NCBI GenBank assembly: GCA_900766135.1
Contig: CAAFUF010000034.1
Coordinates: forward strand, 216,791 to 280,790
Origin: Paenibacillaceae bacterium
GTDB taxonomy: Bacteria > Bacillota > Bacilli > Paenibacillales > Paenibacillaceae
Length of the DNA: 64,000 nucleotides
Direction: 5' to 3'
The notes under the pieces are model-generated. The model was not told the DNA's origin. It was given only the letters and a program-made list of their open reading frames with translations, and did no database searches. Each line of letters opens with the position of its first letter. The stretch's first letter is position 1. This document shows positions 7,166 through 16,827 of the stretch, one piece after another. The position numbers and the translations under genes are program-made.

Positions 7166-8623
7166 ATGAGAATTAGTGGTTTGGCGTCTGGGATGGATAT
7201 TGATGCTCTGGTTAAACAGTTAATGACGGCGGAGAGAGTTCCGTTGGATAAACTGAATCAGCAAAAGCAACAAACAGAATGGAAGCGCGAAGGATACCGG
7301 GAAGTAAGCACAAAACTGGTTAGTTTTAATGAGAAGCTATCCACTTTCAGTCTCAGTAGTGCGATCGATTCGAAAAAGGCAACGGTTAGTGGGGCATCCA
7401 ATGTGCTTACAGCAACCACAACAGGGGCTGCTACCAATTCAGTGCTTAATATTAGCGTAACCAACTTAGCCTCTGCGACGAATGTAATCTATAAGGGGAC
7501 TCCCGGTGCAACTAAAGTTTCAGATATATATACCGGTGGGGAGACCAGTGTAAAGATTGGCTCGGCAACAATTAATTTTACAGCCGACGAGTCTATTGAT
7601 TCATTGGTGAAAAAGATCAATAGCAATAAAGACGCGAATGTAACAGCTGTATTTGATTCCGCTACCGGAAGTTTATCTTTGACTAATAAGACAACCGGAA
7701 ATACCGCTATTAGCCTGGAAGGTGGGCTGTTTACCAGTAATGCAAAATTCACAACAAGCGGTCAAACGTTAGGCAAAGATGCAACTGTAATGATTAACGG
7801 AATTGAAACAAAACAATCCTCTAACCGTTTTACTGTAAACGGAGTCGAGATATCATTGACTGGAGTTACTCCTGCAGGTCAATCGACACAAATTGAGGTT
7901 ACCCAAGATGTCGATAAAATGATGGATACCATCAAGAAATTCGTTGATAGCTATAACGAGTCCCTTGCCCTTCTCAACCAAAAGACAGGGGAAGAACGTT
8001 ATAGAAAATTCCTCCCGCTAACAAGCGAACAAAAAGAGGCCATGAAAGAAGATGAGATCAAGCTTTGGGAAGAAAAAGCCAAAAGCGGCATGCTCAGAAA
8101 TGATTCCATCTTAAGTAAAACCGCTAGCGATATGAGAACGGCATTATTTGCGGATGTAGTTCTGCCAAATGGACAAAAAGTAAATCTTACTCAATTTGGA
8201 ATTACCACCGGAGGTTACAGTGAAAAGGGTAAGTTGCATATTGATGAAACCAAACTAAGAGAGGCTCTCGAAGCCAATCCTGAGGGCGCGTATGCTTTAT
8301 TTGGCCAGACGGATTCATCGGCAACTATTACCGATAACGCAAAGGATGGTATCTTTAATCGCGTTAAGAAGATTAACTCGGCTACGTTGCAAAGCTTGTA
8401 CGATCGTGCAGGTACGTCTAAATATAGCAGTGATTTGACTACTGCCTTTCTCCCTGAAAGTGAAATAGGAAAACAGATTAGGGATTTTGACAATCGTATT
8501 GCAGATTTAAATAGCAGACTAACCATGAAGGAAAATCGGTATTATCAGCAATTTACGGCAATGGAGACTGCGATGAACAAGTACAATAGTATTTCTTCCA
8601 GCTTGTTCAGTGCTTTATCATAA
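7166..8623 (+). CDS. fliD: FliD, flagellar filament cap
   Basis: FliD caps the growing filament and folds incoming flagellin. The 485-residue product begins RISGLASGMDIDALVKQLM, the family signature, with coiled-coil D0/D1 parts at both ends (C-terminal RIADLNSRLTMKENRYYQQF, then TAMETAMNKY-like end). The middle (about residues 60-250) is Thr/Ser/Asn-rich and probably the exposed leg domain. Preceded by AAGGAGG. fliS begins 19 bases after it. Confidence 0.96.
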   Translation: MRISGLASGMDIDALVKQLMTAERVPLDKLNQQKQQTEWKREGYREVSTKLVSFNEKLSTFSLSSAIDSKKATVSGASNVLTATTTGAATNSVLNISVTNLASATNVIYKGTPGATKVSDIYTGGETSVKIGSATINFTADESIDSLVKKINSNKDANVTAVFDSATGSLSLTNKTTGNTAISLEGGLFTSNAKFTTSGQTLGKDATVMINGIETKQSSNRFTVNGVEISLTGVTPAGQSTQIEVTQDVDKMMDTIKKFVDSYNESLALLNQKTGEERYRKFLPLTSEQKEAMKEDEIKLWEEKAKSGMLRNDSILSKTASDMRTALFADVVLPNGQKVNLTQFGITTGGYSEKGKLHIDETKLREALEANPEGAYALFGQTDSSATITDNAKDGIFNRVKKINSATLQSLYDRAGTSKYSSDLTTAFLPESEIGKQIRDFDNRIADLNSRLTMKENRYYQQFTAMETAMNKYNSISSSLFSALS

Positions 8624-8642
8624 GTTAAAGGAGAGATTTGGA

Positions 8643-9029
8643 TTGATTAACTCACCTTACCAAAAATATCAGCAAACTCAATTGCAAACCGCTCCGCCTG
8701 CCCAACTTTTGCTCATGTTGTACGATGGAGCAATTCGTTTTATACGGATGGGTGTTTCAGGGATTGACGAAAAAGATTACGAGAAGAGCAATACCTATTT
8801 GTGTAAAGCGCAAGCTGTAATTCATGAATTGATCGCTGCATTAAACCATGAGTATCCTATTGCAAAAAATTTGCTGCAAATTTACGAATATATGTTGCAT
8901 CAGTTGATTCATGCAAACTTGAAAAAAAGCAAAGCACCGGCAAATGAAGTGTTATCCTACCTAACCGATTTGCGAGAGGCATGGGATACTGCAGCCAAAT
9001 CATTGAATGCTAGCCCGGAGCAAGCCTAA
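8643..9029 (+). CDS. fliS: FliS, flagellin export chaperone
   Basis: FliS binds the C-terminus of flagellin in the cytoplasm, preventing early polymerisation; in Bacillus it also helps FliW. The 128-residue all-helical product begins (M)INSPYQKYQQTQLQTA, the conserved family start, with LLLMLYDGAIRFI following. The start is TTG at 8643, supported by AAAGGAGAG at 8627-8635; an upstream ATG-like frame extension would run into fliD. It overlaps the next gene by one base (TAATG). Confidence 0.94.
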   Translation: MINSPYQKYQQTQLQTAPPAQLLLMLYDGAIRFIRMGVSGIDEKDYEKSNTYLCKAQAVIHELIAALNHEYPIAKNLLQIYEYMLHQLIHANLKKSKAPANEVLSYLTDLREAWDTAAKSLNASPEQA

Positions 9030-9367
9030 TGACAACTGTTCAAGAGTATGTTGCCAGATTGGAGCAATTAACCGAGAAATTGGTTCAACGAATTGATCAA
9101 GTTAGTTATGAAGAACTGGCCGCCTATGCAGACCAGAGGGAAGCTCTGGCCAATCAAATCGTGTTGCAGAAGAATTCGCTTCAAGATGAAGATAAACAAA
9201 AAATTCGAAGCTTAAGCGAGTTTGATGAAGTGATTTTAGCCAAGATGGAACACTTTAAAAACGAAGCCGGTGACTGGTTGCTTAGGCGAGGCACTATTAA
9301 AAATCAAAGGTCTGCCTACAATATGGATTATACTCCTGAAAGCATGTTTTTCGACCGCAAGAAATAA
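9029..9367 (+). CDS. fliT: FliT-like flagellar chaperone
   Basis: A 112-residue, mostly helical and charged protein starting at the A of the fliS stop codon, hence translationally coupled to it. FliT is the chaperone for FliD. Sequence signals are weak (amphipathic helix VARLEQLTEKLVQRIDQVSY), so the name rests on size, helical character and the fliD-fliS-fliT order known in Bacillus. Confidence 0.72.
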   Translation: MTTVQEYVARLEQLTEKLVQRIDQVSYEELAAYADQREALANQIVLQKNSLQDEDKQKIRSLSEFDEVILAKMEHFKNEAGDWLLRRGTIKNQRSAYNMDYTPESMFFDRKK

Positions 9368-9386
9368 CTAAAAGGGCTGAATATCA

Positions 9387-11354
9387 ATGAAGCGACTTAG
9401 CATGTGCATGATAGTAAAGGATGAAGAGGCGTTATTGCCACGTTGTCTGGAAAGCGTGAAAGGAATTGCCGACGAAATTATTGTGGTTGATACCGGTTCG
9501 ACAGATCGTACTAAGGAGATTGCAGCCCTATACACTAATCTGATTTTCGATTATCAATGGGGTAATGATTTTGCCGCTGCCCGTAATGAGTCGCTTCGAC
9601 ATGCTACAGGGAAATGGATATTGGTTATGGATGCGGATGAATATCTTTCTACTGATGACCATAACAAGTGGTTAGCTTTTTTGGATAACGAGAAACCCCT
9701 AGATCATTTGGCTTATACGCTACCTATTATTAACTTTACCGGAGATAAAGAATACCAGGATGAAATTAGCGCCTCCCCGGTTACCCGGTTATTTCCTAAT
9801 CATAAGGGGATTTACTTTGAACGCCCCATTCACGAGCAATTAACCCGCGGATCACAAGGTGAATTATTTCATAAGAAATTGGATTTGAACATATACCATA
9901 CAGGATATCAGAATCTACGCGTCGATGAGAAAAATAAACACGAACGAAATATGCAGATCTTCAAGCAAATGCAGCAAAAGGGAGAGATGAGCGAATACGA
10001 CTGGTTTACCTTAGGTAACCAGTATAGATATGCCAAAGATGAGATCCAGGCGATTGCTTGTTATGAACGGGCTATGAATGAAAAGAAAACGAATCTCGTT
10101 TGGTACCCTCATTGCTTGGTTGGCTTAATCACCCTGTATTACAAACAGAATAAACTAGAACAATCTTGGAAATTGACGGAATCGAAGTTATCTGAATACC
10201 GTGCATATGCTGAGTATCATGCCATCAGAGGCGTCCACTATGAAACGATGGGGTTTTTCGATGAAGCTATAACTTGTTATTTGGAGGCTATAGATACAGG
10301 AGAATCAAGAGCGAAAAAAAACCAGGAAATCTGGCTTGTAGATCCCATGTATAGCTTCGACATGCCCGTACAGCAGTTGATTGAGGTTTACTTCCGTAAA
10401 AATGATAATCAACAAGCCGTTTTTTGGCTTTCAAAACTGTTAAATAAAAACAAGAAAAATCCCAACGTTCTCCTAAAGCTAGTTGAGTGGTTGTGCCATA
10501 ACGATTCGCCGGAATCGGTTATTCGAATGTTAAATCAAACGTATGAATTAACTGACGAGTCAGACAAGGCACTTCTATTTAAAGTATCATTAGCCTTAGG
10601 GAGAGATGAACTAGTTAATTATTATCAACCTTCTGTGAAGCATGGGGGAATGCTTTCTCCGGCTGATCAGATTCGCTTCGCCCTAATCCAACAGAATAAA
10701 CAAGGGTGGCGGGAAAGTGTACAAGCTTCTTTTGGGAAAGGCGAAGATACGGCCTTCCACGTATGGCTGCAGGCACTTCTTGGGGCGATGATCTGGGATG
10801 AATATCCATTGCTTGAACAACTCGTTTCGAACATTAAGGATAAGGACGTTGTCAGATTGAATTATTTGATCGTTCAAGGCCTCAAAAATAGCGAGATTTC
10901 TAATAACGAGCTTGAAATAGACGCGGATAAATTGTTTGTTATTGCACGACAATTATTTTTGCTGAAGCAATTTGAACTATTCGACAGATTTGTTCAGCGA
11001 TATCAGACTAGGGATTTAGTGAATCAATTGGCTAATTTCTTTTATAGTATTAACCTGATCGATCTGGCAATGAATTATTATTCCATATTGTTATCCCAAC
11101 AGGCATTGGATTTTAACAGTTTGGAAAATCTAGGTCTATACCACGCCTACCAGAATTATCCTGAGGAAACCGTGGAGTTCTTGAGAGAGGCGTTAAGGGC
11201 TCAACCTAAGGCTAGACATCTTTACTATTTCTTGATCAGAAATGCTGAGTCTCAGGAAAAAACTAAATATATCGAGTTGTTTAAGTCGGAGCTTCCGGAG
11301 CTTACCTCGATTTCATTTATTGCGGATTTCATAAAGCAACAATCGCTCGCTTAA
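9387..11354 (+). CDS. Family-2 glycosyltransferase with long TPR-like C-terminal region
   Basis: The N-terminal about 230 residues form a GT-A fold glycosyltransferase: MCMIVKDEEALLPRCLESV, VDTGSTDRT and the metal-binding DxD as MDADEY (about residues 81-86), then the PIHEQL motif typical of the SunS-like/TPR-linked GT2 group. The rest of its 655 residues is helical repeat, with TPR-like units (YDWFTLGNQYRYAKDEIQAI; YETMGFFDEAITCYLEAI). It follows fliT by only 19 bases without a promoter, so it is probably co-transcribed with the flagellar genes. That placement makes flagellin a likely acceptor, which is inference. Cytoplasmic; no signal peptide or membrane segment. Confidence 0.85.
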   Translation: MKRLSMCMIVKDEEALLPRCLESVKGIADEIIVVDTGSTDRTKEIAALYTNLIFDYQWGNDFAAARNESLRHATGKWILVMDADEYLSTDDHNKWLAFLDNEKPLDHLAYTLPIINFTGDKEYQDEISASPVTRLFPNHKGIYFERPIHEQLTRGSQGELFHKKLDLNIYHTGYQNLRVDEKNKHERNMQIFKQMQQKGEMSEYDWFTLGNQYRYAKDEIQAIACYERAMNEKKTNLVWYPHCLVGLITLYYKQNKLEQSWKLTESKLSEYRAYAEYHAIRGVHYETMGFFDEAITCYLEAIDTGESRAKKNQEIWLVDPMYSFDMPVQQLIEVYFRKNDNQQAVFWLSKLLNKNKKNPNVLLKLVEWLCHNDSPESVIRMLNQTYELTDESDKALLFKVSLALGRDELVNYYQPSVKHGGMLSPADQIRFALIQQNKQGWRESVQASFGKGEDTAFHVWLQALLGAMIWDEYPLLEQLVSNIKDKDVVRLNYLIVQGLKNSEISNNELEIDADKLFVIARQLFLLKQFELFDRFVQRYQTRDLVNQLANFFYSINLIDLAMNYYSILLSQQALDFNSLENLGLYHAYQNYPEETVEFLREALRAQPKARHLYYFLIRNAESQEKTKYIELFKSELPELTSISFIADFIKQQSLA

Positions 11355-11363
11355 CAAACAATG

Positions 11364-11406
11364 AAGGGACTGCCTCTTTTTACTGAGGAAGTCCCCTTTG
11401 TATTTT
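11364..11406. terminator. Terminator between converging genes
   Basis: AAGGGACT (11364-11371) pairs with AGTCCCCTT (11390-11398, one bulge), with additional CCTC/GAGG pairing inside. Ts follow on the plus strand. It closes the flagellar-glycosyltransferase transcript and could serve the converging minus-strand gene too. Confidence 0.75.
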
Positions 11407-11796
11407 TCAATATTTTTGGAGGTTGTTTTTGATCGAAGTCGTCGAAATATCCGGTGTCCTTGGCAAGTATACGACATCGCAATAAGCAGTTAACTCATCG
11501 AATTTTCCACGCCAATCATCGCCCATGACAAATACATCGATTTGAAGCTGCTGGATATCCTTGCTTTTCTGCTCCCAAATTCGTTCCGGGATGACATGGT
11601 CCACATATCGAATCGCTTCTAGCATCATTTTTCGTTCCTCATAAGAGAAGTACGAGGTTTTCCCTTTGATGTTATTGAAATCATCTGTTGAAAGTGCTAC
11701 GGTTAAATGATCCCCAAGCTCTTTTGCTCTTTTTAGAAGTAAAATATGGCCATAATGCAGAAGATCAAAGGTGCCATAGGTAATTACTTTTTTCAA
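11407..11796 (-). CDS. tagD: Glycerol-3-phosphate cytidylyltransferase (TagD-like)
   Basis: TagD makes CDP-glycerol from CTP and glycerol-3-phosphate, the donor for wall teichoic acid polymers. The 129-residue protein has all expected motifs: the nucleotide-binding GTFDLLHYGH at residues about 8-17, MGDDW near 90, and the C-terminal RTPDISTTSIK. Length is normal. It lies 12 bases after the TagF-like gene on the same strand, so donor synthesis and transfer are in one operon. Confidence 0.93.
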   Translation of the reverse strand: MKKVITYGTFDLLHYGHILLLKRAKELGDHLTVALSTDDFNNIKGKTSYFSYEERKMMLEAIRYVDHVIPERIWEQKSKDIQQLQIDVFVMGDDWRGKFDELTAYCDVVYLPRTPDISTTSIKNNLQKY

Positions 11797-11808
11797 AGCA
11801 AAAACCTC

Positions 11809-13311
11809 CTATTTTTCAGCGGATAAAGCTGCTATTTTTTCATCAAGTAACGCAAGCAACTGTGACTTTGATGTTTGTTGTTTTGCTTGAGCATAATATT
11901 GAAGGGCTGCTTCGTATTCCTCAAGAGATTCATGAACGTATCCTAAATTATAGAGTAAATCTTCATCCCAAGGGAAAAATTGATGCCCTCTCTCAAAAGT
12001 TTGTATTGCTTCACGAGGGTTGTTGGTAAGTAAATGCAGCATACCATTCATTGCAAAAATATCCGGATCCGCAGCGTTAGTCTCAAGATACTGATTCAGT
12101 GCTTCGTTTGCTTGAGCAAGATGTCCTTGTTCGATCATTTCATTGATTTTTTGCTTGATTTGCTGTTGCATTTTTTTGTGAGTTTGGAGGGTTTCTCTTC
12201 TCTCTAGAATAACGTCCATCTGTTCCTGGATATAGTCATCGATCAACCTCCAAATGCGTTCGGATGATTTGTTATCATGGAAGGAATGGCACAGATGCAG
12301 AATAGTACGACGCTGTTCTGCGTATACATCTTGGCCAAGCAGGAATTGATGAATAGCGTCCTGCATTTCCTCTTGGGTGTATACCTTCGGACCTGGCGTC
12401 CAAAAATCGTAAGGCTCAAATAAAAGCCCACGGTTCCCTTTATACGCTTCTAAATCGGTGGGTAGAAATAAGATGGGGCGATCTAGCAGCAAGTAATCAA
12501 TATATACGGATGAGTAATCTGTAATCAGCATGTCTGCCGCGCCCAGTACATCGTATAGATCCATAGAAGCATGGCTAAGCATAGCGTCATTTAAAATGAA
12601 AATTCTTGACGATTTTAGCGCTTTGAGTTCATCCGCAAAGAATGACTCTTCAAAGGGGTGTAGTTTGACAACTAATGAAATTTGGTTATGTTCTAAAAAG
12701 GTTAATAGTTTCTCGCGTTCAAACTTGAGCAGGCCGAAAATATTATTAAAGTTTTTCGAGCCTTCCATTTTATTGGGAGTTATTATGGATTTCCGAAAAG
12801 TTGGCATGAAAAATACGACGCTCTCATTTCGGATATCTAGTTGGGGCAACAATTCTTGTAAACGGTCTTTGCTTTCTCTCGACAAAAGGGCATCATTCCG
12901 AGGAACCCCAGTGACACGGTATTGGCGGATGTTTGCACCATTACAAGCATTCATCGCTGTATTATAAAGGGTCGAGTAGGACATGATCATGTCCATTTTT
13001 GACCAATGCTGCTGGATATGTTCATCCGTAGCCGATTCCTGCTTGTCCATTTTCGCCATACCCTTCAACGGAAAGCCATGCCACAAATCAATATTGACCT
13101 TATCGTAATGAGATACATATTCGCCATGCGTCGTAATATAAACATCGCTAAAATCGATATACCGGTTATAGCGAAACTGCTCTTCCGTCAGCAGTTCAAT
13201 ATCATATTTTGCTCGCAGCTCGTCCGATGCGGAATGATACAAGTAATAATTGTTTGAGCCTGATGAGGACAGGTGGAATAACGTAATTTTGACTTTATCT
13301 AAATTTGCCAT
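11809..13311 (-). CDS. CDP-glycerol glycerophosphotransferase family protein with TPR tail
   Basis: TagF/TagB-type enzymes transfer glycerol-phosphate from CDP-glycerol to an acceptor. Residues about 1-360 hold the catalytic domain with WHGFPLKG (His78), VPRNDALL, MPTFRKS, KLHP (His218) and TDYSSVYIDY (residues 264-273), all key positions of the family. Residues about 390-500 are TPR-like (LAQANEALNQYLETNAADPD; DEDLLYNLGYVHESLEEYEA). A TPR tail is unusual for teichoic-acid polymerases and suggests a protein partner or acceptor. No membrane segment is seen. It is first in a two-gene operon with tagD and reads toward the flagellar block. Confidence 0.88.
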   Translation of the reverse strand: MANLDKVKITLFHLSSSGSNNYYLYHSASDELRAKYDIELLTEEQFRYNRYIDFSDVYITTHGEYVSHYDKVNIDLWHGFPLKGMAKMDKQESATDEHIQQHWSKMDMIMSYSTLYNTAMNACNGANIRQYRVTGVPRNDALLSRESKDRLQELLPQLDIRNESVVFFMPTFRKSIITPNKMEGSKNFNNIFGLLKFEREKLLTFLEHNQISLVVKLHPFEESFFADELKALKSSRIFILNDAMLSHASMDLYDVLGAADMLITDYSSVYIDYLLLDRPILFLPTDLEAYKGNRGLLFEPYDFWTPGPKVYTQEEMQDAIHQFLLGQDVYAEQRRTILHLCHSFHDNKSSERIWRLIDDYIQEQMDVILERRETLQTHKKMQQQIKQKINEMIEQGHLAQANEALNQYLETNAADPDIFAMNGMLHLLTNNPREAIQTFERGHQFFPWDEDLLYNLGYVHESLEEYEAALQYYAQAKQQTSKSQLLALLDEKIAALSAEK

Positions 13312-13657
13312 TTGGAGGTCCTTTCCTTATAGAGGTCAAAACGTATATCTATTTTATCGGAAAATTTGTGAGCGGTATAAAGGGAACAGGGTTTAATTCA
13401 AATTGGAAAACAATTCCTGCTTTGAACAGTGGGAAGTTTTGTAAAGAAATTTGTCGGAAAGTTTAGAGTTCTATTTTCGGCTCAACCCTAAAATCAGTTA
13501 TGAACCTTCCACTGAGAGATTGAGTGTCTTAGAAAATCACCATGTCCAAGAGTAGTCGAATCTTGCTAGGCCTAGAGAAGTTATTTTGTCTATGTTCTGT
13601 CGAAAAAGGCAGAATAGACCGATAATTAAAATAAGAATGAACGTAAAGGAGTTCTCT
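13312..13657. other. Divergent intergenic region of the glycan island
   Basis: 346 AT-rich bases between the divergent TagF-like gene and the GT-methyltransferase gene. Apart from the SigD-like sequence on the minus strand (13354-13379) and the AAAGGAG ribosome site before 13658, I recognise no promoter, repeat or RNA gene. A sequence ACCGATAA near 13616 resembles a sigma-D -10 element on the plus strand, but no matching -35 is present. Confidence 0.6.
13354..13379 (-). promoter_or_regulatory. Possible SigD-type promoter of the minus-strand tagF-like/tagD operon
   Basis: Read on the minus strand: TATA (13379-13376), 14 bases, TCCGATAA (13361-13354). This matches the sigma-D consensus at 9 of 12 positions with a spacer at the short end of the range, 43 bases before the start codon. 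Suggestive only. Confidence 0.35.
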
Positions 13658-15751
13658 ATGTATAAGACTAGCATAATACTTAACGCAGCGCTAAATGAGC
13701 AAGAATATCTTGCTGCATCCATTGATAATATACGCAGATTTACTGAAAGAGGAGCTTATGAATTAATCGTTGTGGAGCATGGAGGCTCTCTTGAACGAAA
13801 AGAGTGGCTGGCAGATCAGACGGATATTCTCACTTTATTTCATGATAGTCCTTTAACTGAAGGTCAAGTCTGGAATAGAGGTATCGAGGTGTCCTCTGGT
13901 AATAGTGTCTTGTTATTACATAGTGACACTCTGGTAACGGAGTACTGGCTGGATTTTATGATTCAGTCTTTATATCAGAATGAAGATATTGCAGGTGTAG
14001 GACCACTATCTAATCATGCTTTTGGTGATCAGGTTATAGAGATTAATTATGATTCGATGGAGGGGCTGCTCCAATTTGGCCGCAACTGCAATCGCAGCTT
14101 CGGCCTGAAGCAGCAGGTTACACTGTCAGGTTTCTGTCTGTTTTTAAAAAGAGACGTGATTGATTCGATTGGGTCATTTCACGAGCAACTTCAGGGGCAT
14201 GATCTAACCGTAGATTACTGTCTAAGAATAGCACAGGCAAAGTATAGATTAATGGTCTGTACTAATGTGTTCGTTCATCATTACGGGATTGAGAATGAGA
14301 ACGATGTGAATTCCAGCCTTACCTTTAAAATAAAATGGGGATTTAGCTCACTTGAAGTACTGGGGAATTCAGAGTATAAAACAATCTTGCCCGTGGATGC
14401 TTCCGCTTTCAGTCGAGTCTTAGTCGTCGGAAGTGGCTTTGGAAATACATTGCTTAGCCTACGTCAATCTTTCCCTGAGGCAGAATTACATGGAGTAGAG
14501 TTTAACTCCACAGTTAGAGAAATTAGTCAAGGCCTATGTCCTGATTCAATCCATATATCTAGTACACTGCAAGACTATAAAGCTGAGCAAGGGTATTTCG
14601 ATTACATTATGGTGAACACAACCTGCAACGTTCAGGAAGTAATGGAAGATTGCTATCGTTTGTTGACGGGGAGCGGTATATTATATGTGAATATTCCCAA
14701 TGTGTATCATCACTCCACTATAAGCAAACTGATGAAGGGGGCCGAGCTTGAACGGCATCAACTCACAGATTGGAGTCTTGATGGAATCAAAATGCTGCTA
14801 GAACGTGCTGATTTTAAAGTAAGTACGGTTGAAGCGATAAAGGAACAAACCTCATCTGATGAGCAGGCTTTTATAAGGAACTTAAAACGTATCAATCCAG
14901 AGGAACTGTCACAGCTTATTGAGATTCGCCGCTTCATGATTGTGGCAAACAAAATACCAGATTCCACAATTTTGCATGAACGATTCAATCAGCTATTCCT
15001 GAATCCTAGTGAGGAGCTTGTTGAACAAATATTACTAAGCTCTTCAAGTTCAATTTTGCAGGCGGCTAATACATATAGCGGCCCTGTCGTGCCACTGTTA
15101 AATTATCTTGCAATTTCATACTATGAACGGGAAGAGATGCAGCAAGTATTCCCATTGTTGTCTAGGGCTCACGTGCTTGCTCCAGAAGATCCGACGACTC
15201 TTCTTAACCTGGGGACTGTATATTATGGTGCAGGGGACGATGAAAAAGCACTGTATTGGTTGAGGAAGATTCAAGATAGGAATGAGCAAATTGAAGGTTG
15301 GATATATCAACTTCAAGAAACAATAAGCTTAAAAAATGACACACTTAAGTGGATTGAATACCTGCTTCTACGGGTCGAACACGGAGTTAGAAGAGAGGAA
15401 TCAATGAATGAATTCATTGATTTACTCGATTCGAGAGAAGTAGGAAATCAACTGATAAACGTGGCATTACAAAATGTAATTGAAGATAAATTGAGTACTA
15501 TTAATATTCTCGTGAATTACTTGTTCGAACAAAAAAAGTTCAACCATGCTCTGGAGATATTAGAGCTGCTATTGAACTATCAAGATAATGTGGATGAAAC
15601 ATTATTTATCTTAGCTAACTTGTCACTTAAGCTGAATAATTTAACTAGGGCCTTATGTTATATAGAAAAGATAAGTTTAGAAACTGAGAAAGTATCCAAT
15701 TTAAAAACAACTATAATTAATCTTCAGCTTGCTGAAAGAATTAGGAAGTGA
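13658..15751 (+). CDS. Glycosyltransferase-methyltransferase-TPR fusion protein
   Basis: Three parts are visible in 697 residues. Residues about 1-235 are a GT2 domain (SIILNAALNEQEYLAASIDN; HSDTLVTEYW as the DxD-type site). Residues about 245-430 are a class I SAM-dependent methyltransferase (VLVVGSGFGNTLLSL as motif I, FDYIMVNTTCNV, LLTGSGILYVNIPN). Residues about 470-690 are TPR-like. The ATG at 13658 is preceded by AAAGGAG; the frame is open upstream but without ribosome sites. The combination suggests sequential addition and methylation of a sugar on a protein or glycan carrier. Substrate unknown. It starts a plus-strand run continuing to 23826. Confidence 0.82.
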   Translation: MYKTSIILNAALNEQEYLAASIDNIRRFTERGAYELIVVEHGGSLERKEWLADQTDILTLFHDSPLTEGQVWNRGIEVSSGNSVLLLHSDTLVTEYWLDFMIQSLYQNEDIAGVGPLSNHAFGDQVIEINYDSMEGLLQFGRNCNRSFGLKQQVTLSGFCLFLKRDVIDSIGSFHEQLQGHDLTVDYCLRIAQAKYRLMVCTNVFVHHYGIENENDVNSSLTFKIKWGFSSLEVLGNSEYKTILPVDASAFSRVLVVGSGFGNTLLSLRQSFPEAELHGVEFNSTVREISQGLCPDSIHISSTLQDYKAEQGYFDYIMVNTTCNVQEVMEDCYRLLTGSGILYVNIPNVYHHSTISKLMKGAELERHQLTDWSLDGIKMLLERADFKVSTVEAIKEQTSSDEQAFIRNLKRINPEELSQLIEIRRFMIVANKIPDSTILHERFNQLFLNPSEELVEQILLSSSSSILQAANTYSGPVVPLLNYLAISYYEREEMQQVFPLLSRAHVLAPEDPTTLLNLGTVYYGAGDDEKALYWLRKIQDRNEQIEGWIYQLQETISLKNDTLKWIEYLLLRVEHGVRREESMNEFIDLLDSREVGNQLINVALQNVIEDKLSTINILVNYLFEQKKFNHALEILELLLNYQDNVDETLFILANLSLKLNNLTRALCYIEKISLETEKVSNLKTTIINLQLAERIRK

Positions 15752-15757
15752 TCATTG

Positions 15758-16795
15758 ATGGAAGACAACAAACTAAGCATTTCAGTAATCGTTCCTATGT
15801 TCAATACAGAGGAGTATATTCAAGAAACGATTAGCTCATTGCTGAGTCAGAGCTTTCAAAATATCGAGATGATCTTTATTGATGATTGCTCTACAGATAG
15901 AACCTATGAGCTAGCTTCCTTCTATGCCTCTAATTACGATAATATTTTGTTGTTTAGGCAACTAGAAAATAAAGGAGTATCAGCAGCGAGGAATGCCGGA
16001 CTAGCAAAGGCGAGAGGGGAATATATTTTCTTCCTGGATTCTGATGACACCCTCCCTTCAGATGCATTAGAGAAGCTGTTCACAGCGGCAATCAGAACTC
16101 AGGCCGACATTGTTACAGGAATTTATGATCGTTTTGATAAGAAGGGCACATCGATATCTAATATTTTTAATATCCACCCCGAGCTTAAAATTGAAGGGCA
16201 GATAGACCTTTATAATACGCCATCTCTTCTTTACTCCGTGTACAGCTGTGGAAAACTTTTCAAGCGGGATATTATTGTACAAGCAACTTTTCTAGAAACG
16301 TTAAATTATGGAGAAGATCAGATTTTTACGATTGAAGCATTATTGCAAGCTAAACGTGTGTATAATCTATCTTCTGTTATATATAACTACAGGGTTAGGG
16401 ATGGAGAGACAGAATCTTTATCTCAATCTGTATACAAGGATCCCGTAAGGAATTTTGAGTATTTGAAAGAGATGCTTCGGGTTATTGATAAGTTATTCGT
16501 TCGTTATATTAGTGACCCCAAAGTTAGATTAAAGCTGTTTAGTGTTTATTTATCAAGAGCACTCCACTGGAATATATGGACGGCAGTAAGTCATGGTTTG
16601 CTCTCGATGAATATGTCTACAAGATTTATAATTTTATCTCATTATGAGTCTTGGGTTGATAGTTTAAATAGTGAGTTGTACGAAGCTAACAGATCTGATT
16701 TCCAGGCCATCCATTATAAGATTGGTAAGATAAGAAGTGTTTTAGATCAAAGGACGCAAGAGTTGTGTGATCTCCTTCTATTGAAATCACATTGA
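15758..16795 (+). CDS. Family-2 glycosyltransferase
   Basis: A 345-residue GT-A enzyme resembling EpsJ/EpsH-type and teichoic-acid sugar transferases: ISVIVPMFNTEEYIQETISS at the N-terminus, DDCSTDRT, GVSAARNAGLAKARGEYIFF and the metal-binding LDSDDTLP. The C-terminal half is helical, without membrane segments. The ATG at 15758 is chosen over the TTG at 15755 because AGGAAGTG lies about 7 bases before it. It follows the previous gene by 6 bases, so the two are in one operon. Donor and acceptor cannot be told. Confidence 0.88.
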   Translation: MEDNKLSISVIVPMFNTEEYIQETISSLLSQSFQNIEMIFIDDCSTDRTYELASFYASNYDNILLFRQLENKGVSAARNAGLAKARGEYIFFLDSDDTLPSDALEKLFTAAIRTQADIVTGIYDRFDKKGTSISNIFNIHPELKIEGQIDLYNTPSLLYSVYSCGKLFKRDIIVQATFLETLNYGEDQIFTIEALLQAKRVYNLSSVIYNYRVRDGETESLSQSVYKDPVRNFEYLKEMLRVIDKLFVRYISDPKVRLKLFSVYLSRALHWNIWTAVSHGLLSMNMSTRFIILSHYESWVDSLNSELYEANRSDFQAIHYKIGKIRSVLDQRTQELCDLLLLKSH

Positions 16796-16827
16796 ACTGA
16801 TACTTTCAATCACATCAGGAGGTAAAG

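Noticed and set aside
13600..13630. ACCGATAA as a SigD -10 before the GT-methyltransferase gene
   Set aside because: No TAAA-like -35 lies 14-16 bases upstream.
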